DNA from: Dendrolimus kikuchii
Taxonomy: Eukaryota > Arthropoda > Insecta > Lepidoptera > Lasiocampidae
Direction of reading: 5' to 3'
DNA: 64,000 nucleotides
Assembly (NCBI GenBank): GCA_019925095.2
Contig: CM034411.1
Span: 7,107,501-7,171,500, forward strand
This document shows positions 30,516 to 43,678 of this stretch, piece by piece. A program made the translations under genes and the position numbers. Under the pieces are notes generated by a model. It had not been told where the DNA came from and ran no database searches. It worked only from the letters and a program-made list of their open reading frames with translations. Each line of letters begins with the position of its first letter. Within the stretch, counting starts at the first letter, position 1.

Positions 30516-33395
30516 TATGGTTATTATTTACTCTATGGGAGCCTAATCTAATTTACCATCGCTTCGCAACATGTTGTATCTTGTTATATATAGATAGATA
30601 GATTACTGTCCTACTGTAATAATAATTTTTGGCGCCGTTTTAAAAAAATAATCCATTTACTACCATGGCGCCACCTAAATTGGCTGCTTTTCAACGATCA
30701 CTTTTTCATACACTGGTTCTCCTTACTTCTACCTTTTATATTCCAGAAACTGCCGCTATGCTTTGTCATTTATATGCAGCAGCTAATCCTGTGGTACTAA
30801 TAGGGGGTAATGGTCGCCAGGACCGTCTTAACTATATTGGGCGCCAGGGTGCGAAAATTAACCTGCGCCCCTCTTGCTAGTGATAATGCCCACATGTATA
30901 TACTCGTACTTCAAAGTGAATTAAAGCAAATTATGACTTTGAATATATGCCGTAATAATTTGTTTAAATTAAAACATTTTCAATTTGATACAATTACTAT
31001 TAAACTTAGGTAGATGACGATAGTAGTATGTCTGTGCATTCGATAACTTACAGAATGTCTCTTACGTCGCTTGAAAGTGGAACAATGAAGTATGATAATT
31101 GTGACATTTGTAGCATGTGAATTTTACTATCAAAAATAATTTGCGTTTGCGCAGTTCACACGTAGTAGAAGTGAAACTTCAGAGAATATACTCACAGATA
31201 ATTCTTCTCTAACTTTTATTAATATAAATATAATTTCTTTAGCCTACATCCGTCGACATATTATAATTCAAAATAAACTTAAGTATCACTTTCAATTTTT
31301 CACGGTTTAGTCCAAAAAATATTGTTATCGGTTTTATTTCGGCCCAAATTGACCTATGGTTAATCATCGGTCTTATTGACTCTTTAATCTGTGCTGCACA
31401 ATGTCAAACTCGTATTTCATTCTCTCGCAAGCTTAGTTCTACAGATATATGTGTTTATCTCTTTAGTGTCGCTTTTTCGGTTCATGGAGTTTCAAATCAC
31501 GATTCTAAAGAAGTTTCACTTCTAAAATACGTACCTTGATAGACGTGCACACGTCTAAATTAAAATAAGTGGTTGGAAAGAGTATAATAGATTTATACTG
31601 TCTGTGATTTTAAAACAAAATAAAAATGTAAGGAATATCATTCAAATATGGCAAAATGTAATGAAAATTATTATAATCGGAATTTGGATTGTAAAATTTG
31701 TTTATAATTCAGAATGCGATCATGAAATTCTTTTAAATGGCAAGGCTCGAGCCCAACATTAGGCCGTTTATGGGCTACTGTTATAATCGATTTTATATTT
31801 TATTGCGTTGTAAATATAGTTGATAGCTTAATTTCAATAATATGTAGTGGATGAAGGGGAGTATTTGATAAACCTGTAAACTGTAACTGGTAAAATTTGA
31901 AAATGTGTAGCAATTTTTTTTTATTATCATTTTGTCTTCGTTCATAACTATGACAGGTTAGGGCAGCAGAGTAAAAACAATATTAAGCACAGTGAAAATT
32001 TTTAATTATTACTAAATACATATGGAACAATCAAGCAGCCATATTAGAGAAGGAGCGAGTGTTGCCACACGCATAATAGTGTTGTCAGTTAAATACATTG
32101 CTCTCCAATAATAACTCCTGCATCACTACTAAAACCGAGCTCAAGTAGTCGTTTTAAGGTCTAATATGGTTTATATGCACATGGCAAGTTTATTCGACGT
32201 AGAAAATATAAAATCTTAAAAATGTTACTACATACCTCCTACATCCATTTGTGTTCTTAATTATTGTTGGTTACATAATGTACATGTTTCTTATATATTA
32301 AATTACTCCATGTTTTACTTTAATGATCATGATTTAAAATATACTATGTATTAGTTATTAATTGAGATTTTCATTATGGGATTGTAAAGGTCGATTTTCT
32401 ACTTGATTGATGATTCTTTCACCTTCTTACTGTTGGAAGAAAATTGGCAATACTCGTGCGGAGTTTATGTCAAATTTTAACTATTAGTAAGCCAGATAAA
32501 TACAGCTGTGCAATTTCAGAACCTAGCAGCTGACGTGTTTCTAGACGTTTGCTGATGTATTGTGCTTGTCAAAACACGTAGACTGTATAAAAGTATCATG
32601 TAAGCTTAATAAATACTTCATAAACTACTATCTGACCCGACTAACTTCATACCGCCTCAGAATCAATAAATAAAAAAGGTAAATGATAATTGCAGAATGT
32701 TTCAACTTTAGTAAAAAATGTGGTAAAACAACCGGAACGAAGATCAAACGTTTGACATTCAAAACCAAAAAAAAAGAAAAAAAATCCTTCACTTTTAAAT
32801 TTAATTTGATTTCTGAACGACTATTAAATTTAATTGATTTTTAAACGATGGGACGAACATCAAATGTTTGATAGGTAGGAATAGTTTGTAAAGGAAAAGC
32901 AAATTTGAATTTTTTTACTATATTCCAAGCATTTTTTTCATATTTACTCACCTATTAAACCTTCCCTGGACTTCCACAAATAATTCAAAACCAAAATTAG
33001 CCAAATCAGTCCAGCCGTTCTCGAATTTTAGCCAGACTAACGAACAGTAATTGATTTTTATATATATAGATAGATATATCGTTGAAGTTCATGATAGTTT
33101 TTATGCTTTTATGGGAAATTTCTTAGAAGGCACTTTCTAGGTTTTAAAATTGCACAGCTGAACTTTTCGAGTTGCTATAAGTACACACTTGTTTGGCGTC
33201 AGTCAAAATCCTGCAATTTAGTGGAGGCTGTTATTTTTTTTTTTCATTTATGTATCAATCGAAAACAACGAAAAAAAAAACAGTTTACGATTGATTCATA
33301 TATATACAACATTGGCAACATCTAGGGTTTAATGCTAAGTTAACAAGTTAGTTAAGTATATGAGTCCAACTTTCGTTTCCTATAATAATCACAAA
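30516..33395. other. No gene recognised
   Basis: AT-rich DNA. A tail of SINE family S2 (GCTCGAGCCCAACATTAGGC..TTTATGGGCTACTG) is visible at 31741-31785, and a common short repeat (CCAGCCGTTCTCGAATTTTAG..ATATATAGATAGATA) at 33003-33075. Short ORFs such as 30665-30880 have no recognisable motif. Confidence 0.45.
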
Positions 33396-33397
33396 AT

Positions 33398-33985
33398 AAA
33401 GAGCCCGATTTGACACTTAAGAATGTCAATAGAACGTAACTTTGAATGAAATCAACAAAACTGAAAACCAATAACAAATAATTTATTTAGTTGATCATAT
33501 ACACATTTTTTTATTGGTGTATTAAATACATACATACATACATAACTTCACGCCAGTTCCCTTGCGGGGTATATACGAATGACAGAGCGCCATTCAGGCT
33601 TACTCTTACACACCTCACTTGCTTAAATAATGTGTATTAAATAATGTTATAAAATATATTTCCATTATTATTTTCCACAATAATATCAATTTTCTTATGT
33701 TGTATTAATATTCGACGAAGTCCCAAAAACAATTACGTTCTAAGGCGTTTTATTTTTAACTTTAATTTTGTTACCATAGAGTTGTTGGATTTCATTGACT
33801 CAATTCGATTTAGGAAAATACATATTTATTCCAAAACCTTAGATTATTTATGTATCTATACTAAAACAATACATAATTATATAATATACACATATGTATT
33901 GAAAACAAAAACGGTTGAATAAATATATAATATAAGGGTGAAATAATAAAAATTTCAATAGATTAATCGTGGTGCGTGATAAATT
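33398..33985. repeat. Dispersed repeat (family D600), copy 1, holding a 103-bp RTE insert
   Basis: Shares CCGATTTGACACTTAAG, AACAAAACTGAAAACCAATA, CGAAGTCCCAAAAACA and TATTGAAAACAAAAACG with 49391-50540 in the same order. Its class is unknown. It gives the empty site for the solo LTR found in the other copy. Confidence 0.6.
33529..33631 (-). mobile_element. Very short 5'-truncated RTE LINE insertion
   Basis: (CATA)n followed by CTTCACGCCAGTTCCCTTGC, the same 3' terminus as at 11861. A perfect 12-bp target duplication GTGTATTAAATA lies at 33517-33528 and 33632-33643, so the whole insert is 103 bp. Confidence 0.85.
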
Positions 33986-33989
33986 CATG

Positions 33990-35975
33990 CGGTACGCGAA
34001 AGGTGATGCGAGACAAAACATTCGCGCTCCATAAATCAAACGATCACAAATTCGTATAATTTTTCATCGATTTCTTGTGTTAACTTGGTTAACGATTTGG
34101 AGTTTCCAATCCCTAAATGTGTTGTAATGAGGACTGTGAATTCGGGCCTATTATTTTATGATAATTCCATTTTGTATTCACTTACTTGAATAGTCCATAA
34201 CTTGAAAATTCATTAATAATTAACACTGACCATATCCGATCTGGAGAAGGGGGGTAATTAAAAAAAAGTAGACGAACAAACACACATACATTAAACACTG
34301 AATTGAAACACAAAAACAATTTCATCATAGATATATATTTTCAATATAAAAGATTTTACACCCACAAAACATAATACGAATCGTAGAATTGAAAATTTAT
34401 TCCGTTACAAGAAAAAATCTTAATAACACGTAGAATGTTAATATTTTTTTCCCTGTTGACATTACACATGTTACTGAGAAAGTAGCTTATGACTAAATTT
34501 TAAAAAATACATAATTTTATTTGCGTTATCCAAAAAAGTTATGGGAGATCCTTGCCGAGACTTACACAGCTGTAGCCCCAAAATGAGATCTAAAATCTTT
34601 TGAAAAATTCTACGCCCGTCAATTGTTTTTCTATTAAAAAAAACTTATTACGACAAAATATCTAAATTACATAAAAAAATATTTAATCACGCCACAATAA
34701 TACGTCACATTACAAATTAAAATGGGTAGGTACTGTTACATTATTTAATTTTTAGTCTGGCGAAAAAGCTTTAAAAAATTATTAAACAGCTTTGGTAACA
34801 TAGCATATTGTCAGAGGTTAGATGTACTATAAGTGTATTAACCAATTACTTCTCTTATAAAATGGTAGCAAATCTCAGACAATAATTAGTTATATAGAAA
34901 CCGTTCTAAAATAGAAGACGAGTAACAACACTTTTATTGATATGAACTACTACAGAATCTGAGTGTAACTGAAACAAAAGTCTTAAGTTTCTATTGTTTC
35001 AGACAAGTCACAAGATAAAATTGACATGGAGTTTGGTCCTAATTAAGCGATTAAATTGAAAATACGTGCTGTCCATGATCTTTGTTATCCATGGTTGGAT
35101 GCCAACCTAGATCTAATCATTTAAAACTATACTGCATATACTATATTGCGTTAACTAATTATTTATTCATTGTTATTTGTTGTATTTTCCAAATAAATAA
35201 AAAAGTGAGACTAACCTTAATTATTATCACTGGTTTAAAGTAAAAACTTAAAACTGCCACGTTTTAAATTTTTGACAACCATTTACAAATGTAATGACGA
35301 TACCTTTCTTTCAATACCATATGTGAAAATTTATCTTGTAGCTATTTTAATGTTTACATAGCTTTAGTTATTGTCCTGTTTGGTAAATACTGGCCGTAAA
35401 TTGCCAGACACATTTAGGAGTTCCACATCAATTAAGAACATTATTATATATTCTTTTGCATATTATTGAAAAAAAATATAGTGTTTATAGTACAGATTTT
35501 TCATGGGCTGACATGAGTTTTAAAACTACTGTTACTATTTAAAACTTTTTGCCAAACTTTATATAATACATTATGCGTCAAATAACTTAAGCACCACCCG
35601 CCAGAAACCTTATAAGAAAATTCACAATTTATAAAAAAAAATTTTGAACGAGATCCGAATCGTGTCGAAAATTTAAAAAGTACTTTGTAATAGAACACCG
35701 ATAGCTACCTACTTATAATTAAATTTTGATGGTAAATTACTAACCTAATGATCCCGAACGGATTAGTGACAATTGACACTATTGATATATGAATGAATAC
35801 ACCCTCGATTCAGCTCTCATTTGCTTTACCTATAAATTTCAGTTTGTGTTCATGTTTAACGATCCTCGTATCACAATGCATAATCATAATTCTCTGTCAA
35901 AAGTAAGGTAAAAGGATGGATGGTAAAATATAGCAACACAGTATATAAGATTTATAATGTGTTATGATAAATTAG
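33990..35975. other. AT-rich, no gene recognised
   Basis: No conserved ORF, inverted repeat or tandem repeat was found in this stretch. Confidence 0.45.
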
Positions 35976-35984
35976 TCGTGTCAA

Positions 35985-36185
35985 TGTAGATTGTCAGTGA
36001 CTCCATTGCATAATTGCAACTGACAATCGCTTCATTGACAATGTGAATAATCAAGTGCGATTGACAATCTCTTCACTCTGTCAATAATTTAATTGCGATT
36101 GACAATCGCTTCTCTGACAATGACATTGATTAATTGCGACTGACAATGGCTTTACTGACAATGTCAAATTAAAACATTGACGTCA
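35985..36185. repeat. Minisatellite, about 45-50 bp unit, four copies
   Basis: Each unit has ATTGCGACTGACAATCGCTT or a close variant followed by CTGACAATG and an ATAATTAATT-like spacer. The GACAAT words also occur as inverted ATTGTC, so single strands could fold. Confidence 0.7.
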
Positions 36186-36189
36186 ATTG

Positions 36190-37195
36190 TCATTAATCGG
36201 CTCGGAGCCGCTTAAATGAATACGAAGGCACATTATGCTTTGAAATAAAGATGAAATGCACAAGTTAAGTATTTAAAACATTTTTCGTTTCATACAAAAA
36301 TATTAGACAATTTCATACTACATTCATACTAATGATTGGTTGTAACAAGTAACCAAGACATTTTACAAATATTTTTGACATAAATAAATGCTATATTAAA
36401 AATTGGTAAAGCTAGAAATAAATGCAGTAGACTATACCTTGTTTTTTCTTACGAGATAAATTTTTCTATATAAAATATTAGTTGTGTGTTTAGATGGTTA
36501 ATGTAAAACATTGTTTACTTTAATATCTAACTTTAGATGTTTCTTACGTTGACTAAAACATTTAGACATTATTAAATAGTGTAATTGACTGTAAAATTGT
36601 GTATATAATGTACCAAAATGATCTTCTAAGGAAAAACAGTGTATACACAAATTCTGTAGTTGAAAAATTTTACTGATGGTATTATGAGGAATATGAGATG
36701 ACAAAGCCGGGTACTCATTGCCTAGCCGTAATCGTTGCAAGTTCCTGTAACTCAGCTGTGAATGGATGAGTTTGGTATTGATGAATTTTATTGCGCCTTT
36801 AGCCTTACGTGAGCGAACTTTACAGCTGTATGGCCGTCCTTAAATCAAATTGAATAAGACAGACTGCACTTAAACCACTATCGCGTGTGCGAAAGGGTCC
36901 CCGAGCCTGTAACTCAAAGTTGGCATTCGAATCGAACCGGAATTGTAATTTTTGACGGTTTTAGTAGTTTGTAAACCAACTCGGCTCAATATTGAATCAA
37001 TCTTGATTTGACCGTGACTAATTTAATATGAATTAGAGACTTTATTGCATGAGTTTTTTGTATAAGTTACAAATTTGGGGGCCCTTTTCTTCTATCTTCA
37101 TGGAAGATTAATACCAGAAATAAAAATTGCCCAGTAAAAAACGGAATCTGAAAAACTCCTAAATCATACATGACTAGAGGGTGCCACATGTCATT
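36190..37195. other. No gene recognised
   Basis: Only chance-length ORFs, the longest 80 codons at 36498-36740 on the minus strand, without motifs. Confidence 0.45.
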
Positions 37196-37199
37196 CTAT

Positions 37200-37789
37200 A
37201 GCTTTGTATCCTCTAGAGGTAGCCTCGGGTAGAGCAGCCTCTACTTGAGTTAAACTGAGGCTGCTCATTTTGAGGCACAGGGTCGAGGCACGTTGCGAAT
37301 CAAACTGAGGTCACGCGATCCCGTCTTAAGCAAAATCGCGATAGCACCATACACGCTCAGAGTAGATGCTGCATTAATAATCGTTAAGAAAGAAGAAAAA
37401 AAAAATACAAAAGACGATGCATCGATGGTGGATAAAAGAGTTATATCGCAACAGAGTTCAATATGAAAGTGAGCACTTATTTTGGGCATTTCTTTTGAAG
37501 GTAGCGATAGCATTGTAAGGATGATTCATTTACAATTTTATTAATTTAAATGCAGAATAAACGCCGACCTCCATCGCGAGACCGGCCTGAGGCTACACAC
37601 CCGACTCCACTAGACGCTTAGCTTAGGCCGAGGCTCCTTTGAGCGCGTACAAAAACCGATAAAATATGGCTCGATCTCAGCCTCAGTGCGCGGTGTGCAG
37701 GGTGTTCAGGGTGAAGCAGAGTTTCCTTTTGCGCTGCCTTGGGTCGAGACAGTCGCTCGAACGGACGTTGCCTCTAGTGGTACAAAGCT
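37200..37789. mobile_element. MITE with AGCTTTGTA inverted ends
   Basis: The ends AGCTTTGTATCCTCTAGAGG and CCTCTAGTGGTACAAAGCT are inverted repeats about 590 bp apart. The GC-richer interior has repeated CCTCAG/CTGAGG words. A minus-strand ORF of 82 codons inside it shows no transposase motif. Confidence 0.65.
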
Positions 37790-37794
37790 TTTTA

Positions 37795-38010
37795 GTTAAA
37801 ACTACATTTTAACGGGTTTAAGCGCGATAAATACCTAAATAAATATTTGATTTTTATTATTATTCTGAAGCCCACTTTTCAGTAGCTGTGATCACGGAAG
37901 ACAAAGATGTCAATTGTCAAAGAGTACCTAATGTTAAAGGTATGCTTAAAGTACTCTCAACTTGTTCATTTTAATTATTTAATTTTATTAAAACGAAACG
38001 TCGGAATAAA
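37795..38010. repeat. Dispersed repeat with AAGCGCG core, copy 2
   Basis: Matches 30338-30515 block by block, directly next to the MITE end at 37789. Confidence 0.5.
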
Positions 38011-38209
38011 AGTTTTAATTATGGGTACTAGCCGCGAAAACGTAAGATATTACTACGTCACGATTTGGCTTTTTATTATCTAAACATTTCGTGTACTGTA
38101 TAAATGTTCGTCAGTTTTCAAATTGATTTATTTAACGTTCCGCGAGCACATGTTACTTCTTTAAACTAAGTCACAGAAGAGACTGTTGCACAGAAAATTA
38201 TGTTTAACT

Positions 38210-38290
38210 ATGTCAAATCAAATCAAATCATCATTTATTGCATAAAACATGGTATATAAAAAAGATGGTAGGATTGTTCCATAGATTTAC
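38210..38290 (-). repeat. Possible LINE tail with TCAAA simple repeat
   Basis: (TCAAA)n TCATCATTTATTGCATAAAA looks like the reverse complement of a LINE 3' end (TGCAATAAATGATGATTTGA). No coding part is attached. Confidence 0.3.
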
Positions 38291-38299
38291 ATGTTTTTG

Positions 38300-39250
38300 C
38301 CTCTAGGGCGTGCAAATTTATGTGCATATTACAATTAATACTTCTTATCGATTCGGTTAGTACTAATATTCATTAATACTTTAAAAAAAAACAGATTAAT
38401 AACCATAATCTTTAAATTAATGTGACAATAAAGTTTAAAATTACTTAGATGAAAGTTGTTTGATATTCTACCTTGTCTAAGAGGATTGTTTAGACATGTA
38501 AAACCTTTTGTTGGTTTTAATATTTATGTTAAGCGCAGAGATTATATTCTTTTTGTTTCTTATTGTTAATCTCAGCGTCTGTTATTGTCAACATAACAAT
38601 TTTATTTTTTCACGTTTCTGTTTTTTTAAACGTGACATTTATTAAAATGTTGGCTGTATTGTTGCTTGTACTCGTGCAAACAAAACTCGACGTTAAGGTG
38701 ACGAACAATTTCATTCCGCGACTACTTATTTTAGATACAATACAATTTATTTATTTGTTTAAAAACGCGGTACACAATAAATATTATACAGCATAGATAC
38801 AAATATCTACATGTTCTTTTAGGCACACAAATTCAGTAATAACAATAAACTAGACCGAATATTTTAAAAAAGACGTAAAAAGGACATAGATATGACTAGT
38901 AGGGCCATTTACTCGTATGTAATTTAGGAGTTTTTCAGACATATTTTTACTGAGAGCATTCTTTTTTCAGGATCTAGTTGGTAAATTTACCAATTTTTAG
39001 TGACTTGGTTTGGACAGTTTATACACTCTAACTTAAGCTTCGACTATATTATCGAAATACACGTTTGGATTATTTTCTAGCTTCCTTTAATACAATGTGT
39101 CACCATACCGAGCCTGTTATGGAAGAACATCGTAAGAGACATGTATAACATTTTATGGAAGAGCTACTTTACAAATTATTTTTTAATGCTTTACTCATAA
39201 GTCTCAGTTATTGTGTATATTCATAACTTTACCATTATCGCAGATATAGG
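38300..39250. other. No gene recognised
   Basis: AT-rich; nothing with coding or repeat structure found. Confidence 0.4.
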
Positions 39251-39258
39251 TCTAAGCC

Positions 39259-39406
39259 TAGCGATACACCTGCGGAATATACCGCGTTGGAAGTTCCATG
39301 ACGGAAGAAACCACTGCGGAATTTCCGTTGATGTGTCATAGGTCACTTAGACATGAGCATTTTTAGCCGAACCTTCCGCGCGGTATGTTCCGCAGGTGTG
39401 TCGCTA
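39259..39406. mobile_element. MITE with TAGCGA inverted ends
   Basis: TAGCGATACACCTGCGGAAT and GTTCCGCAGGTGTGTCGCTA are inverted repeats, extending to about 28 bp with the CCGCG next to them. The 148-bp element also contains an internal TTCCGTTG/ACTTCCA-like pairing. It could fold into a single hairpin. Confidence 0.75.
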
Positions 39407-39869
39407 ATTCGCTATACAAAGGTCTTTGTATTAGGATTTAAATTATTTTAGCTGTATTTAAAAAAAAGTTTTGTACCTAAATTTTGTCGGTTACGACGTT
39501 CTTCCATAAGAGGCTCGATACGCCGTATTAACTAAAAAACTGAGACTCAATACAGCTTAGTCTGAAACTTAAAATGAAAGATTAAATGCCACATTAATTA
39601 GACGGTCAAAGACAGAAGCTGTTTCGATAACATTACTGCATAAAAAAACGATAACTCACATATCAACTGTACTCTTAAAATTATCGGCGACTTAAAAAAA
39701 ATATAGACTTGGCCCATCGTTGTTAAATATTATTGAATTGAAATCATTTTAATTATTCTAATAATTTGTAATATACTTAGAAATTGATATAAGTAGTATG
39801 CGCAATACTGAAATGTGTCTAGAGCGAAGTCAGGTTCGTATTGCGTAGCACCAGTTAAGTGTCAGTGTT

Positions 39870-39990
39870 TTGTACACTTAACATTGTGTAGTGCGAAAGA
39901 GATGCTATAAAGTCTGGATAGCGACCGAGCGAGAGCACAAATCTTTCTCAGCTCTACATACCACCACGTGAGCCCTATCTTCACGGACGC
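39870..39990. repeat. Dispersed repeat with TAGTGCGAAAGAGA
   Basis: TAGTGCGAAAGAGATGCTA, GGATAGCGACCGAGCGAGAG and AGCTCTACATAC recur at 42930-43015 (TAGTGCGAAAGAGACGCTA, GGATAGCGACTACGCGAGAG, AGCTCTATACGTAC). The class is unknown. Confidence 0.5.
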
Positions 39991-40166
39991 GTCTAAGTTT
40001 TGTTCGTATTATTAATATTTATATCCTTTGTTGATTGGGAAAATAGTTATTTTAAATTTTAAATTATAAAAATCCTGAGCTGTCGCTAAATAATTTCACT
40101 AATTTGTATTTTCTTTACAAAATACATGATATGGGCGATACCTACTTACATAATGATGTTCTATAG

Positions 40167-40693
40167 CAGGGTATCTCAAAGTTATAGCTCTACATACCTC
40201 TATTAGATTTTCAAGATAATACCGAACCCATTAAAAATTGGCAGTAGAACAAATACAGTTACAACGAGCAAATATATGTGTTTTAATTTGTATAATGGCC
40301 GGCAAGGATTGCCAAAGGGAGCAGGGAGGAACAGCTGCCCCCGTCCCCCTGAATCTTAAAAATTGTAGGCAACTGCAAAGAAACCAAAACTCTAAGTCCA
40401 CTCAATTGCTCGATCGATCATTCCCGCAATTGGAACTCGAATGAATTCATTTATTCCATTCTGTCATGCTTTATGCGGTCTTGATAGTACCTACTCAAAT
40501 TTTATACTTTTCCATCCTCCATGTATCAACTTGCCTTCCCCTGGACCAATCGCAGAGACACCCTGGGTGAAGGTTCTTCGTATCGCAAATTGAATTAGCT
40601 AAGCAGTCGCCGTTACGTAAATTATCTTGCTTAAGCCGTTACCTGTCTACAATTAGTACAAGGGGTATCCTTACCACACTTTGAGAAACCCTG
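40167..40693. mobile_element. hAT-like non-autonomous transposon
   Basis: Ends CAGGGTATCTCAAAGTTAT and CACTTTGAGAAACCCTG are the classic hAT-type inverted ends. The flanks TTCTATAG (40159-40166) and TTCTATAT (40694-40701) form an 8-bp target duplication with one difference. The interior (527 bp) has no transposase; a 68-codon ORF inside is without motifs. Confidence 0.75.
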
Positions 40694-41180
40694 TTCTATA
40701 TTATTCACATAAGGCAACTAAAGGATCAGAGATGTTAAGTGTAATTTAGTGATATTTGCATTACATTGAATCAAGTAACATAACGCCTTTTAAAGACCTT
40801 TCTAATGCATTGCTACATTTACAAAAGCTTTTATAAGTATTTCTAATCATTTCATACCTTTAAATATTCTCTTATTGCGTTTAAGATCTTTAACATCAAA
40901 TAGCAGGACTGCGTGTTTAATGCTCATGTGTTGTATCATTCTAGAAAAGTATGGAGGCTTTTCTCGCACAGCCATAACTCAGAACATGTGGACGATATGT
41001 TTTTCGTTTAGAATTCACACTTCACAACTTTTGTTTTTGGTTTTAACCTTGTCGAATTTCATGTGTATTAATAAAATGTGGAATGCATTAGAAAGCTTTG
41101 ATTATTTAGTTGTTCATCATTAATGGAGTTGGCCTCGTATGAATCGAACGCTACAAATGTCCATTTAAACTAGACGTAGG

Positions 41181-41359
41181 GGGTGTGATATAGATATAGG
41201 GCACATTTATTTATTTATTACTTGAGATATAAAAATAACTGGGTGGTTATAAAAAAAAAACACCAGGAAGGCTAAGGAGGCTTTAACCTTCTAACCTATA
41301 TTAAAAAAGTTCGGTTCTGTTCATAATAAATAAATGTGCCCTATAACTATACCCCACCC
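41181..41359. mobile_element. MITE with perfect 8-bp target duplication
   Basis: GACGTAGG at 41173-41180 and 41360-41367 flank inverted ends GGGTGTGATATAG..ATAGGGCACATTTATTTATT and AATAAATGTGCCCTATAAC..TACCCCACCC. The 8-bp duplication fits hAT-type transposition, though the end sequence differs from the element at 40167. Confidence 0.8.
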
Positions 41360-41369
41360 GACGTAGGTA

Positions 41370-43670
41370 CAAACTTTAAATAAATTTACAGTTTCACACT
41401 CACACAACACGAAGAGTTTGCAGTCTTTAGCCTATATTATCATTTATCACATAGCGATAGACTCCACATTCTGGCTCCAAGTGTCACAAGCATTAGAAAT
41501 AAACCAGGAAAAGGTTATATCTAATAATATCAAAATTAAGATTCCACCCTATCTAATCATGTTCATATTTAAATACCTAGAACTGCATATAAATCATAAT
41601 AATATCTATACAGAAGAAACTTCGAATGCTTCTTAAATCGCTCGAACGTAAATATACAATTAATGAAAAAGAATAATGTCATATTTTTTCTTTTTTGGTT
41701 TAACCTTTAACATATACAATTGGACCAAAATGAACAATTTTTTTTCTTGTAGCAATATTCTATTCTATCTGTAGTCAAGGTTAGTGAATCATAAACCAAG
41801 CGAAATTATCCATGTTTTTAATTTTAACTTTGACCAGTCTAAAATCCGCTAAAAAAATAACTAAATACGCATGTAACAATACCAAGTCTCACGTGAGCAG
41901 TGATTTTTAAAGTTTACCAAGGATGTGTTGTTATATTTGAAGCAAAAATCTTTTCATTATAATTCGACGATATTTACCAAATAATAGCCGACATGATAGG
42001 TTTGTGATAGTGGGTTTATCTTCCTTTAATTAAATAATTGTTCTGTTAACTATCACAAGGTATTATAAAACTCTTGCTTACAAAATTATAATCATTATTA
42101 TTAAAGTAAAGATCATAGGCTATGTTGACAAAATGCGCACGTCGTAACTAAAGCAACTTGATACTTCACGATGTTTGCTGTCGTACTAAAAATTACTAGT
42201 AAGTAACGAAATTACTCTTGACCTCTTGAATATTGAAGTTGCTAGAGTTTAGACAAATTTGTGAAAGGGACGCCCCTGTTATTTTCTACATTAATTTACC
42301 GCACTATTATTTCATTAGTTCATCGCAATGCAATATTTTTCACGAAAATAAACTGAAAGATAGAAATGATAATTTTTCAATTATTTCAAATCTGCAAGAT
42401 AAAATAATTATACAGTATAATAATTTTTCCCCGCGTTTAATCTATTTCGCTTTTAGTTACACCTAGGAGTAGATAGCATTGTCAAGTTTAATTTTTTAAC
42501 AAGTGACAATATGTGTAATGAACAGTGCATAAGGTGTACTCTTAACTAAATTTTGTCCTTGATATTCTTATAGTACTTTTTAATAAAATGATAATTACCA
42601 TGAATACAGAAATTAATACACGCAAATGGAGCTTTTTGAGAACATAAAAACGCCTCAAGATTGCTACATAAAATTCTAGATATGAAATATTTTAAATATT
42701 AAAACCTGCCTTTTAATATGAAATACATTCTATTAAGTAGGACTTACGATAAAACATAACAGTTCCAACACCTTTCGATTACATAATATAAAACATTCAG
42801 GTTATTTTTTTAATTATAAAACCTTTTAATGACGCTTTATATAGTTCTGGACGTAGGAAAGTATGCGCCTCGAAAATTTAGCTGGTTGGGTTTGCTTAGG
42901 TCCAGTTAAGTTATACACCTGACAGTACATAGTGCGAAAGAGACGCTACGTGAATCCGGATAGCGACTACGCGAGAGCGATATTCTTCCTTATTAGCTCT
43001 ATACGTACTGTAACGACTAACCTCTTTAGTCGTCATATATATTAAGAAACATAATGGTTTTAAATAAAATCGTAGAACGCCTCCCAAAACAATCGAGGGC
43101 AGAATTGTATCGAGCCGCGAGCAGAACACATTAATGTAAGTGTCTCTTCGTTGCTAATATAAACTTAGGCTCTGAACCAGTCTCTTATTCGAGATTCCGG
43201 TCAACTCAGAAACCGCTGGCCGTTACGGTACCGCGAACTTTCTCGTGTTCTGCGCAACACGCTCTAACTTCAAGACCGTATTTATGTATTGTTCATATTA
43301 GCGCCAAAACACAAAATTGCGTTACGACGTCGCATCTTAGAAATCTACGAGATCGCACAATGCATTGTAAGAACTTGCGAATTGATCCATCATACTACTG
43401 AGTTTTTAAATACCTTCTATATGGTTGACGGTCATTGAAGGAATGGTCACCCGAATCATGGAAGTGAAACGCCCTGCCGCACGAAATTGCATCTCATCAT
43501 TTAGTATCGCAGGTTTCTGCGTTACGAATTTGTATGGCCCTGATTCGCAGTTTTGTATTTTGGCCCTTATACATTGTAAAACCGTGACATCTATGCTCTT
43601 ATACGCAAAATATTATTTAAAAAGGACTATCAAAAGTTCCTAACACTTGGAGCACAGAATTAAACCAACA
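41370..43670. other. Region downstream of myoglianin; no gene recognised
   Basis: AT-rich up to 42850, then the dispersed repeat near 42930 and GC-richer sequence to 43400 without ORF structure. No clear AATAAA for the minus-strand myoglianin transcript could be fixed near its stop. Confidence 0.4.
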
Positions 43671-43678
43671 AACAGTTG

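Noticed and set aside
30665..30880. ORF starting MAPPKLAAFQRS
   Set aside because: No conserved motif, no splice or poly(A) context; 71 codons is within chance range.
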